From Bacteroidota bacterium (GTDB taxonomy: Bacteria > Zhuqueibacterota > JdFR-76 > DREG01), in assembly GCA_030624545.1 (NCBI GenBank), contig JAUXJX010000150.1, positions 1 to 5,854 of the forward strand: a stretch of 5,854 bases of DNA. Direction: 5' to 3'. Below, one piece after another: positions 1-5,456 of the stretch. The stretch's first letter is position 1. Every line of letters begins with the position of its first letter. The notes beneath the pieces were generated by a model, which had not been told where the DNA came from, searched no databases, and worked only from the letters and a program-made list of their open reading frames with translations. Both the position numbers and the translations under genes were made by a program.

Positions 1-178
1 CGTGCAGCTGCTTGATTCCCTTGATATTCACGACGCGCTTCGGCTGCATCAGCCTTTCCTTCAGCATATCGAGAAGATCCGTTCCACCGGCCAAGATTGC
101 GCTGTCCCCCCATCGATTGCCGAGGAGCTCGGGAAGATCCACCAGGTTGGTGGCATTTACATATTCAAATTTGTCCAT
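1..178 (-). CDS. FAD-binding subunit of a xanthine dehydrogenase-family molybdoenzyme (N-terminal part)
   Basis: This is the N-terminal 59 residues of the flavin subunit (CoxM/PaoB/XdhB-like); the rest lies beyond the left edge. In this family the subunit binds FAD and passes electrons from the [2Fe-2S] centres to the final acceptor. The visible part begins MDKFEYVNATNLVDLPELL and contains AGGTDLLDMLK at residues 30-40, the classic FAD-pyrophosphate-binding signature of the family, followed by a VVNIKGI strand at 49-55. The ATG is well supported: an AGGAGGA site (192-186) sits 7 bases upstream, and the gene starts 4 bases after the stop of the large-subunit gene, so translational coupling is likely. 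Whether it carries the extra [4Fe-4S] cluster of E. coli PaoB cannot be judged because that region is not visible. Confidence 0.93.
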   Translation of the reverse strand, partial: MDKFEYVNATNLVDLPELLGNRWGDSAILAGGTDLLDMLKERLMQPKRVVNIKGIKQLH

Positions 179-182
179 TTTC

Positions 183-2309
183 TCATCCTCCTAACCGACT
201 GGTTTGCTGCGCCGCCAGGGCGGTGAGAACTTTGTCCGGCGTCATAGGCAGTTCGCGCATCCGCACGCCGATGGCGTTGTAGACCGCGTTGGCAATGGCT
301 CCCGACGTAGGAATCGTTGGCGGCTCACCAATGCCGATCACTCCACGTTCAGCTTCATCGTACAATATGACCTCAATTACAGGAATCTCCGCAGCACCGG
401 CAATTCTATAGTTCTCGAATTCCGCATTTATTTGGGTTCCCGTCACCGGGTCCATGAGGCGATCTTCATAAAGCGCATAACTGATGCCCTGAACCACGGC
501 CCCGTTCACCTGGCTTTCGGTAGTCAGGCGATCGAGAATCAATCCGCAATCCGCCACAGCCACGATCTTCTCGACTTTTATCTTGCCGGTCTCAGTGTCA
601 ACGGAGACATCGGCGAACTGGCAGCCGGCCACTCCCGCGGAAGAAAGTCCTTCCACCCACTCGCCATTCACTTCGAGGGGCTCGGTTCCGAGCAGGCTGC
701 ACAGTTCTTTCCAGGAAAGCTTTTTATTCGAAGCGCCCTGAACCGAAGCCGTGCCATCCTGCCACAGGATTTCAGCCGGAGGTACGCTGAAATGTTGCGC
801 TGCCAACTCGATGAGTTTTGCTTTGGCTTTTTCCGCTGTATTCTTTATGGCGGGCGCGACGGATGGCGCGGTCGTACTGCCGCCCGAACCGCCCGATTTT
901 GGATAGTCGGAATCGCCGACCATGGGGCGAATCTGGCTGATCTTTAAACCCAACTCCTCGGCGGCAATGGCGGCAACAATGGTGCGGGTGCCGGTGCCGA
1001 TATCCTGGGTGCCGCATCTCACTTCGACGCCGCCATCCGGAAAAATTTTCATAGCTGCCTGCGTGCCGCGGCCGCCGGGCCACCAAATACTGGCCGCACA
1101 ACCGATGCCGCGCTTCACCACGCCGGTATCGCTGCCAGGAGTTTTGCTGCGGCGCTGCCAGTCGATCTTCTCCGCGCCGATGCGCCACTCTTTTTGCCTG
1201 GTTTGATTGGTATCATTTTTCAGCCGGAACTCGACGGGGTCCATGCCGATCTTTTCCGCCATCTCGTCCATGATCTGGTCCATGCCGAAGACGGCCTGGG
1301 GACAGCCCGGCGCACGAAAAGCCCGCGCCGCACCTGCATTCGTGTAAACCGTATAATGCTCGTGCTTCCAGTTAGGCAGGTCGTAGACAATCGGCAGTCG
1401 AACTCCGGCGTTTCCACCGAGGCCGGCCGTGCCGTGGCTGACCGCGGAAAACGCCGTAATCTCGCCGGTTTTCTTGGCGCCCATTTTGATTTTCTGGATG
1501 CTGTTCGGCCGGTTTCCGCCGCTTAGAAAATCCTGTTTGCGCGTGAGCATGAGCTTGACCGGCGCATTGGCCTGTTTCGCTAACTTCGCTGCAACTGCCG
1601 AGTAGCCACCCGGCTGTAACTTGCTGCCAAATCCGCCGCCCATATGATGACAAATGACACGAACATTGCTTTCGGGTATTTCCAGGAATTTGGCCAACCC
1701 CTCGCGAACGCCGTGCACGGCCTGGGTGGAATCCCAGACGGTCAGCTCGTCCCCTTCCCACATCGCTACGCTGCCATGCACCTCCAGGCAGGAATGGGTT
1801 TGCACCTGGGTGCGGTATTCGCTTTCAATGATCTCGTTGGCCTCGGCGAAACCGGCATCCACGTCCCCCTCGCCGCGCACACGGGGATCGCGGACATTGC
1901 CGCGATCAGCAAATACCTGGGGTGCGCCGTCCTTCATGGCCTTTTCAAGGTCTTCCACAAAGGGCAAAATCTCGTAGTCAACGTCGAACAGTTCGAGGGC
2001 GTCCCTGGCGATTTCCGGTGTGGTGGCGGCCACGGCAGCAACGCCTTCGCCTGCATAGCGAACCGTACCGGTCGGATGGACGTCGGTCAAGACCGCTTTG
2101 ACGCCCGCAAGCCTGCGCACTTTGGAGTCATCAATGCTGTTGATTTTGGCTGCAGGATGGGGAGACGAAAGGATGGCGCCATAGAGCATGCCCTTGGGTG
2201 CCTGGTCGTAAACATACTTGGCCCGGCCCGATACCTTGTCAGGCCCGTCCAGGCGGGGATAATGCTTGCCCAGGATGGACATCTTGTCGAGTGGTTTCCA
2301 ATTGGCCAT
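183..2309 (-). CDS. Molybdopterin-binding catalytic subunit, xanthine dehydrogenase/aldehyde oxidase family
   Basis: This 708-residue catalytic subunit hydroxylates a substrate, probably an aldehyde or N-heterocycle, at a molybdenum centre. An alpha/beta hammerhead domain spans about residues 20-135, followed by the two molybdopterin-binding domains (about 150-385 and 405-690). Visible signatures are MGGGFGSK (223-230), GAARAFRAPG (326-335), GTQDIGTGTRT (433-443), GGSGGSTTAP (473-482), QVNGAVVQGISYAL (600-613) and GIGEPP (659-664). E662 corresponds to the catalytic glutamate of the GxGE motif. Its length is close to that of E. coli PaoC/YagR. The ATG lies 3 bases after the stop of the Fe-S gene and has an AAGGA-type site upstream. 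It has no export signal of its own, so in the PaoABC model it would cross the membrane folded, carried by the Tat signal of its partner. CoxL-type carbon monoxide dehydrogenase is unlikely because I see no AYxCSFR active-site loop. The substrate cannot be assigned. Confidence 0.95.
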   Translation of the reverse strand: MANWKPLDKMSILGKHYPRLDGPDKVSGRAKYVYDQAPKGMLYGAILSSPHPAAKINSIDDSKVRRLAGVKAVLTDVHPTGTVRYAGEGVAAVAATTPEIARDALELFDVDYEILPFVEDLEKAMKDGAPQVFADRGNVRDPRVRGEGDVDAGFAEANEIIESEYRTQVQTHSCLEVHGSVAMWEGDELTVWDSTQAVHGVREGLAKFLEIPESNVRVICHHMGGGFGSKLQPGGYSAVAAKLAKQANAPVKLMLTRKQDFLSGGNRPNSIQKIKMGAKKTGEITAFSAVSHGTAGLGGNAGVRLPIVYDLPNWKHEHYTVYTNAGAARAFRAPGCPQAVFGMDQIMDEMAEKIGMDPVEFRLKNDTNQTRQKEWRIGAEKIDWQRRSKTPGSDTGVVKRGIGCAASIWWPGGRGTQAAMKIFPDGGVEVRCGTQDIGTGTRTIVAAIAAEELGLKISQIRPMVGDSDYPKSGGSGGSTTAPSVAPAIKNTAEKAKAKLIELAAQHFSVPPAEILWQDGTASVQGASNKKLSWKELCSLLGTEPLEVNGEWVEGLSSAGVAGCQFADVSVDTETGKIKVEKIVAVADCGLILDRLTTESQVNGAVVQGISYALYEDRLMDPVTGTQINAEFENYRIAGAAEIPVIEVILYDEAERGVIGIGEPPTIPTSGAIANAVYNAIGVRMRELPMTPDKVLTALAAQQTSRLGG
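186..192 (-). promoter_or_regulatory. Ribosome binding site of the FAD-subunit gene, inside the preceding coding sequence
   Basis: The minus strand reads AGGAGGA, a near-perfect Shine-Dalgarno, 7 bases before the ATG at 178. It also encodes the last Gly-Gly residues of the molybdopterin-binding subunit, whose stop is at 185-183. This fixes the start of the flavin gene and suggests that ribosomes finishing the large subunit re-initiate on it. Confidence 0.85.
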
Positions 2310-2312
2310 GGC

Positions 2313-2951
2313 TCACCGTCCTTTCCGCATATTCTTCGCCGCCTCTTGCACGGCCCCGAACACATTGGGATAGGTGCCGCAGCGGCAGATATTACCGGAA
2401 AGCCCCAGCTTGATCTCCTCCGCATTGGGATTTGGGTTGTCCTGCAGCAGGGCGGTGGCGGACACGACGAACCCCGGCGTGCAGAAACCGCACATGAGGG
2501 CGTCCTGCTCCACAAAGGCCTGCTGCACTGCCGACAGCTTCTCTCCATCGGCGAGCCCTTCAACGGTGACGATCTCCTTGCCGCGCGCGTCCAGCGCCAG
2601 CGTCATACAGGACAGGACCGGCTTACCGTCGGCGAGCACGGTGCAGGCGCCGCATTGGCCGCGGTCGCAAACTTCCTTGCTGCCGGTTAGATCAAGCTTG
2701 TCGCGCAGGGCGCTGAGCAGCGTAGTGCGCGGCTCAACACGCACACTCTGCATCGTGCCGTTGATTTTCAGTTGGATGGTCTGAAAATCGTTGATGCGCT
2801 CGGCGTCCGGTGCGAGAAAGGCAGCCGCGGCTTCCTTGCTCAGCAGCCCGCCGGTAGACAGGGCGGCGGTGCTGGCAATGCCGCTGCCCATTCCTTTGAG
2901 AAAGCTGCGCCGGGAAACCCCGCCACCTTTCTCCTTTTTCTTGTTTGGCAT
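2313..2951 (-). CDS. Tat-exported [2Fe-2S] subunit of the molybdenum hydroxylase
   Basis: This 212-residue electron-transfer subunit is of the PaoA/YagT type. The N-terminus has a lysine-rich stretch, then the twin-arginine motif SRRSFLKG (13-20) and a hydrophobic Gly/Ala-rich segment to about residue 45, so export of the folded complex to the periplasm is predicted. The mature part has a plant-ferredoxin-type cluster (C95, C100, C103, C115 in VCDRGQCGAC and LSC) and the alpha-helical cluster domain (C154 and C157 in CGFCTPG, C189 and C191 in CRCG). All eight ligands are present, so the protein looks intact. It is first in the operon, and the next gene starts 3 bases after its stop. A GGGAG site at 2963-2959 lies 7 bases before the ATG. 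The Tat signal distinguishes it from cytoplasmic xanthine dehydrogenase and CO dehydrogenase small subunits. Confidence 0.95.
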   Translation of the reverse strand: MPNKKKEKGGGVSRRSFLKGMGSGIASTAALSTGGLLSKEAAAAFLAPDAERINDFQTIQLKINGTMQSVRVEPRTTLLSALRDKLDLTGSKEVCDRGQCGACTVLADGKPVLSCMTLALDARGKEIVTVEGLADGEKLSAVQQAFVEQDALMCGFCTPGFVVSATALLQDNPNPNAEEIKLGLSGNICRCGTYPNVFGAVQEAAKNMRKGR

Positions 2952-2968
2952 GGCACTACTCCCGTTAA

Positions 2969-2982
2969 AAAGTAGCTACTTT
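2969..2982. promoter_or_regulatory. Perfect 14-bp palindrome in the molybdoenzyme operon leader
   Basis: AAAGTAGCTACTTT is a perfect inverted repeat with no spacer, lying 18-31 bases upstream of the first ATG of the operon and downstream of the candidate promoter. A symmetric site here could be an operator for a dimeric repressor. No regulator gene is visible and I do not recognise the motif, so this role is inferred from symmetry and position only. Confidence 0.35.
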
Positions 2983-3009
2983 GGATTTAGTCTATGGTAG
3001 GTCTATGAA

Positions 3010-3038
3010 ATGTTACAATTATTTTTTGAGGGAATCAA
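3010..3038 (-). promoter_or_regulatory. Candidate sigma-70 promoter for the molybdoenzyme operon
   Basis: On the minus strand TTGATT (3038-3033) and TAACAT (3015-3010) match the -35 and -10 consensus at 4 of 6 positions each, with an ideal 17-base spacer that is A/T rich. A start near 3003 would give a leader of about 50 bases containing the palindrome at 2969-2982. This is only a consensus match in an A/T-rich region. Confidence 0.35.
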
Positions 3039-3153
3039 GGATTTTGTTGGAGGGCGGATGATGTTTGTGGAAAATGGTTGTTTCAAATCTGTTCCAACGA
3101 ACGCGAATTGACCTAGGATCGACCCCAACGAATTGGGTTGTAATACATGTGTT

Positions 3154-3178
3154 GGGCGACCGGCCCGGTCGCCCCTGC
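3154..3178 (-). repeat. REP-like hairpin downstream of the transposase gene
   Basis: GGGCGACCGG (3154-3163) and CCGGTCGCCC (3165-3174) form a perfect 10-bp stem around a single central base. On the minus strand it is preceded by GCAG, where the copies inside the transposase gene have GTAG. The plus-strand tail GCCCCTGCGGAAT matches 12 of 13 positions of the tail of the copy at 3582-3607. It lies 122 bases past the 3' end of the transposase gene, as expected for a REP element served by a RAYT. The 344-base stretch 2952-3295 holds this repeat and the promoter and palindrome listed separately, and no convincing gene. Confidence 0.65.
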
Positions 3179-3295
3179 GGAATGATCATTTTCTTTGATA
3201 ATGCAAAATTCCGGGAACATGATGGCACATGACCACATTCATCCAAACTGTACATATTTTCGAATTTTGCTGGCGTTTACAATTCTATGGAATAC

Positions 3296-3880
3296 CTAAT
3301 TCTGCCGGGGATTCTCCTTGTCGTCCTCCCATTTCAGGGGATTATTGATGATGTATTCGCGTATTCTTTGCAATTCCTTTTCATTTCGGACAACCCGTTC
3401 AAAATAATTCCGCTGCCATAATTTACCCCGAAATTGTGGCCAATTATGTTGTTTTACACCAAAAATATATTTCGTTGTTGTCATGGTTTTAAACCGATGA
3501 ACAACATCCGGCAATGATAATCGCGTAGGGGCAACCCCTTGTGGTTGCCCCGAATCTCCCTGTTGTGGCACGGAACCATCTGGACAGGCACGGGGGCCTG
3601 CCCCTACGGAATCCGTCAAAACAATAATACCGTGGAAATGGTTGGGCATCACCACGTGTTCGTCTATGTCAACGCCTTGGTAATGATCTGGCAATTCGCA
3701 CCATACCCGTTCGACCATCAGACCGGCATCATTCAATTTCATTTCCCCATCCACGATATCCCCAAAAACGCATTCACGATTGTTAGTACAAATCGTCACA
3801 AAATACCAACCGGGAGATGTGTAATCAAACTCCTGTAACCGAATAGAACGGCGATGGTGTTTTTTAGGATCGTATTTCAT
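3296..3880 (-). CDS. REP-associated tyrosine transposase (RAYT, IS200/IS605-like HUH-Y1 superfamily)
   Basis: This 194-residue protein is of the Y1 HUH type, which cuts and joins single-stranded DNA at hairpins. Visible motifs are the early strand GWYFVTICTNNR (24-35), the HUH metal motif in VVMPNHFHGIIVL (H81 and H83), WQRNYFERVVR (155-165) and YIINNPLKW (176-184), in which Y176 is the probable catalytic tyrosine. The WQ...YF..VVR and YI..NP..W blocks typify RAYTs rather than classical IS200 TnpA. No TnpB and no flanking IS ends are seen, which fits a domesticated single-copy RAYT. Residues 92-120 are a Gly/Pro/Gln-rich insert encoded by two REP-like hairpins, kept in frame between the HUH core and the C-terminal helices. 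All catalytic residues appear intact. The ribosome binding site is weak, with AAGGG about 13 bases upstream of the ATG. The gene is more A/T rich than the molybdoenzyme operon, in line with horizontal origin. Confidence 0.9.
   Translation of the reverse strand: MKYDPKKHHRRSIRLQEFDYTSPGWYFVTICTNNRECVFGDIVDGEMKLNDAGLMVERVWCELPDHYQGVDIDEHVVMPNHFHGIIVLTDSVGAGPRACPDGSVPQQGDSGQPQGVAPTRLSLPDVVHRFKTMTTTKYIFGVKQHNWPQFRGKLWQRNYFERVVRNEKELQRIREYIINNPLKWEDDKENPRQN
3525..3555 (+). repeat. REP-like hairpin 1 inside the transposase gene
   Basis: On the plus strand GTAG (3525-3528) leads into the stem GGGGCAACC (3528-3536) and GGTTGCCCC (3543-3551) with a 6-base loop, followed by GAAT. GTAG directly 5' of a GC-rich hairpin is the hallmark of REP elements recognised by RAYTs. 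Read on the coding strand it encodes transposase residues around 109-120. Confidence 0.6.
3582..3612 (-). repeat. REP-like hairpin 2 inside the transposase gene
   Basis: On the minus strand GTAG (3607-3604) precedes a hairpin whose core arms are CAGGC (3585-3589) and GCCTG (3596-3600). The stem extends across one mismatch to 3582-3603. It is inverted relative to the copy at 3525-3555, so the two GTAG ends face outward. It encodes transposase residues 92-100. Its tail GCCCCTACGGAAT is nearly identical to that of the copy at 3154-3178. Confidence 0.6.
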
Positions 3881-3945
3881 GGATCCGAATTAACCCTTGC
3901 GTTATCGTCTTTTCTACAGACTTCCCAAGCCTAATAAGAAATCCC

Positions 3946-4212
3946 CTAACCAAACCGCTTGGCCGCACGGGCCCGGGCTTTGGTGGCCTCTATTTCCCGG
4001 TTACGTGGGGAAGCCTGAGTAACGAGCGAGTCTATCAGTCTACGGGCAATCTGTGAGACGTCTGCCACGGCTTGCTCAAACACGGCTTCATTAACCTTGG
4101 ACGGCTTGGTAAAGCCGCTGAGCTTGCGGACGAACTGCAGAGAAGATGCATAGATCTCCTCGTCGGTGGCGGGGGGATCAAAGTTGAACAATATTTTGAT
4201 ATTTCTACACAT
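3946..4212 (-). CDS. DUF2277 family protein
   Basis: This 88-residue protein has the typical full length of the family. It is recognised by the conserved start MCRNIKILFNFDPPATDEEI, the central LQFVRKLSGFTKPSKVNEAVF, and the C-terminal LIDSLVT...PR.REIEATKARARAAKRFG. The protein looks soluble and mostly helical, with a basic Ala/Arg-rich C-terminus and no signal peptide. Its biochemical function is not established to my knowledge, and none is inferred. The start is supported by AAGGTG (4222-4217) 4 bases before the ATG. It stands alone between the transposase gene and the hemolysin III gene, 162 bases from the latter, so context does not suggest a role. No hairpin-plus-T-run terminator follows it. 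Confidence 0.92.
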   Translation of the reverse strand: MCRNIKILFNFDPPATDEEIYASSLQFVRKLSGFTKPSKVNEAVFEQAVADVSQIARRLIDSLVTQASPRNREIEATKARARAAKRFG

Positions 4213-4245
4213 AGGTCACCTTGTTTATCCTGTCTGAAATTTATG

Positions 4246-4257
4246 GCATTGTAATGC
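4246..4257 (-). promoter_or_regulatory. Possible -10 element with a short inverted repeat upstream of the DUF2277 gene
   Basis: The minus strand has TACAAT (4253-4248), 5 of 6 matches to the -10 consensus and 35 bases before the start codon. It is embedded in the inverted repeat GCATT-GT-AATGC. The best -35-like element, TTGATC at 4279-4274, is 20 bases away, longer than usual. The 162-base stretch 4213-4374 shows no other convincing element. Confidence 0.25.
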
Positions 4258-4374
4258 GAAGCATGTACTTAGGGATCAAAATAACATATTTTTTTCAAAA
4301 ACCAAGAACGCAAATGTAAGGCCAAATAAAGATGTTCGAGGCACAGCCCCCCTACACACATCCTCCTGGCATTG

Positions 4375-5037
4375 CTATACTTTAGCAGGTATGACGTAGA
4401 ACAGTACTGCGAAGAAGTGAAGGATGCTGCCTGCCAACACGAAAACATGCCACACCGCGTGGTTGTACGGCATTCTTCGCCAGCAATAGAAAACAATTCC
4501 CAAAGTGTACGACAGACCACCAATCAGCAATAGCAACAGCCCACTCGCCGCAACACCGGCAAACATCGGTTTGACCGCAATAACAGCGGCCCATCCCATG
4601 GCTACATACAGGACAATCTTCAGAACAACAAAGCGCCGCAGAGATGTAAACTGGGAGATGATCCCTGCCAGCGCAAGTCCCCAGATAAGGCCAAGGATAG
4701 ACCATCCCCAAACACCGCGTAGGTTCACCAACGTAAACGGCGTGTAGGTACCAGCGATTAATAGGAAGATGGCGGAGTGGTCGAGCGTCCTGAGAATGGG
4801 CTTGGCCCGCGGATGCTGAATGCTATGGTAGAGGGTCGAGGTTGTGTAGAGTACGATCAGCGTCGTACCAAAGACGCTGCAACCAACAATATGCCAGCCG
4901 CTTCCGAGCTCGCTGGCAAAAACGACCAAAACAGCCAGGCCGGCGATACTCAATACAAGGCCGAGGCCGTGGGTGATGCTGTTGGCAATCTCCTCACCCT
5001 GGCTGTAGCGCTGGTATCTTTCCGTGGTGTTCCCCAT
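4375..5037 (-). CDS. Hemolysin III / PAQR-family seven-helix membrane protein
   Basis: This 220-residue integral inner-membrane protein has about seven hydrophobic segments (near 20-42, 47-70, 84-103, 108-130, 135-157, 164-185 and 195-217). Family signatures are GEEIANSITHGLG (14-26), STLYH (67-71), LDHSAIFLLIAGTYTPF (85-101) and HAVWHVFVLAGSILHFF (193-209). In the PAQR/CREST superfamily the S-x3-H, D and H-x3-H residues form a metal site; here these are S67, H71, D86, H193 and H197, all present. Length and motifs match bacterial YqfA/HlyIII proteins. The haemolytic activity in the name was described for a Bacillus homologue, and the usual cellular role is uncertain, with membrane homeostasis proposed. 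Context adds nothing. The start is the ATG with a weak GGGAAAAG site (5051-5044) 6 bases upstream. The gene appears monocistronic, or possibly downstream of the 43-codon ORF at 5104-5235. Confidence 0.93.
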   Translation of the reverse strand: MGNTTERYQRYSQGEEIANSITHGLGLVLSIAGLAVLVVFASELGSGWHIVGCSVFGTTLIVLYTTSTLYHSIQHPRAKPILRTLDHSAIFLLIAGTYTPFTLVNLRGVWGWSILGLIWGLALAGIISQFTSLRRFVVLKIVLYVAMGWAAVIAVKPMFAGVAASGLLLLLIGGLSYTLGIVFYCWRRMPYNHAVWHVFVLAGSILHFFAVLFYVIPAKV

Positions 5038-5103
5038 CTATTGCTTTTCCCAAATTCAGTACTTAGTCAACACGGGTGTCGGCTGTGGCTCCATTTCCGA
5101 AGC

Positions 5104-5235
5104 TCACAATTTACTCTCGACGCCCGGCGAAATCCACAGAAATTCCTCAAATTCAATTGAGGTATCAATGTCCAGTATTTTAGATAGTCGCATCGGTCCG
5201 GCCAGCTCTCCGTTCTCATTCAAATTGCGCTTCAT
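5104..5235 (-). CDS. Possible 43-residue small protein upstream of the hemolysin III gene
   Basis: This short ORF begins MKRNLNENGELAGPMRLSK and ends FLWISPGVESKL, running to a TGA 66 bases before the hemolysin III start. A good GGGAG site (5248-5244) lies 8 bases upstream of the ATG, and an A/T-rich stretch (5249-5275) precedes it. It has no membrane segment and no motif I recognise. The acidic run DIDTSIEFEEF and the correct spacing argue mildly for a real gene. Its short length, an unremarkable composition and the chance of such an ORF in this region argue against. It could also be a gene remnant or part of the hemolysin III leader. Confidence 0.3.
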   Translation of the reverse strand: MKRNLNENGELAGPMRLSKILDIDTSIEFEEFLWISPGVESKL

Positions 5236-5324
5236 CGGTCTTTCTCCCAACTCGACTATTTACTTATTTAATACCGCGCGAATGTACCATAACTTGCACA
5301 GCCTTATCCACAAAAAATGCATGT

Positions 5325-5405
5325 GCCTGCCCGTGCAGGCTGTTGCAGAAGGGGTAAGAAGCCTCGAATTGTCATCCTGAATCCGCCGCAGGCGGATGAA
5401 GGATC
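5325..5405 (+). repeat. Two-hairpin repeat unit, left copy
   Basis: The unit has three parts. An outer hairpin GCCTGC-CCGT-GCAGGC (5325-5340) is followed directly by TGTTGCAGAA (5341-5350). After 19 bases comes an inner hairpin beginning TGTCATCCTGA. The inner hairpin pairs ATCCT (5374-5378) with AGGAT (5400-5404), and ATCCGCC (5381-5387) with GGCGGAT (5391-5397), around a GCA loop, with GA opposite GA between the two stems. Its mirror copy is at 5463-5546. The inner motif TGTCATYCTGA...GAAGRATC resembles intergenic repeats common in several bacterial phyla; the outer hairpin and fixed spacing are less familiar to me. The 5236-5324 stretch before it is A/T rich and holds nothing I can name. 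Confidence 0.7.
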
Positions 5406-5456
5406 TTGTCTGAAATTCATTCTAACTCTCATGTAATCAAATTGTTAAGGGCGGTA

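Noticed and set aside
1644..2690. Long plus-strand ORF of 348 codons antisense to the large and Fe-S subunit genes
   Set aside because: It lies fully opposite two genes with clear family motifs. Its translation is rich in His, Gly and Arg with no recognisable domain, as expected for an antisense shadow in GC-rich coding DNA. The plus-strand ORF at 204-947 is rejected for the same reason.
3019..3255. Minus-strand ORF of 78 codons between the transposase and the molybdoenzyme operon
   Set aside because: It runs straight through the REP-like hairpin (GRPGRSPNTC is a typical translated repeat) and through the candidate promoter, and I recognise no family. It is most likely a chance reading of repeat and intergenic DNA.
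3203..3270. 9-bp inverted repeat GCAAAATTC / GAATTTTGC flanking 50 bases next to the transposase 3' end
   Set aside because: The arms are short, A/T rich and far apart, and there is no matching end on the other side of the transposase gene, so they do not define insertion-sequence termini.
4269..4523. Minus-strand ORF of 84 codons overlapping the 3' end of the hemolysin III gene
   Set aside because: It is out of frame with a clearly recognisable membrane protein over most of its length, and its tail is A/T-rich intergenic sequence. The in-frame MCVGGLCLEHLYL start has AGGAGG directly abutting the ATG, too close to work as a ribosome binding site.
5145..5162. Hairpin CCTCAA-ATTCAA-TTGAGG as a possible terminator
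   Set aside because: The 6-bp stem is not followed by a T run on either strand, and it lies inside the possible 43-codon ORF. Intrinsic termination is not supported.
5304..5312. TTATCCACA, a perfect DnaA-box sequence
   Set aside because: It is a single 9-mer without a cluster of further boxes, an A/T-rich unwinding region in the right layout, or dnaA/dnaN/parA neighbours. One exact match by chance in this A/T-rich stretch is unremarkable and does not make an origin.
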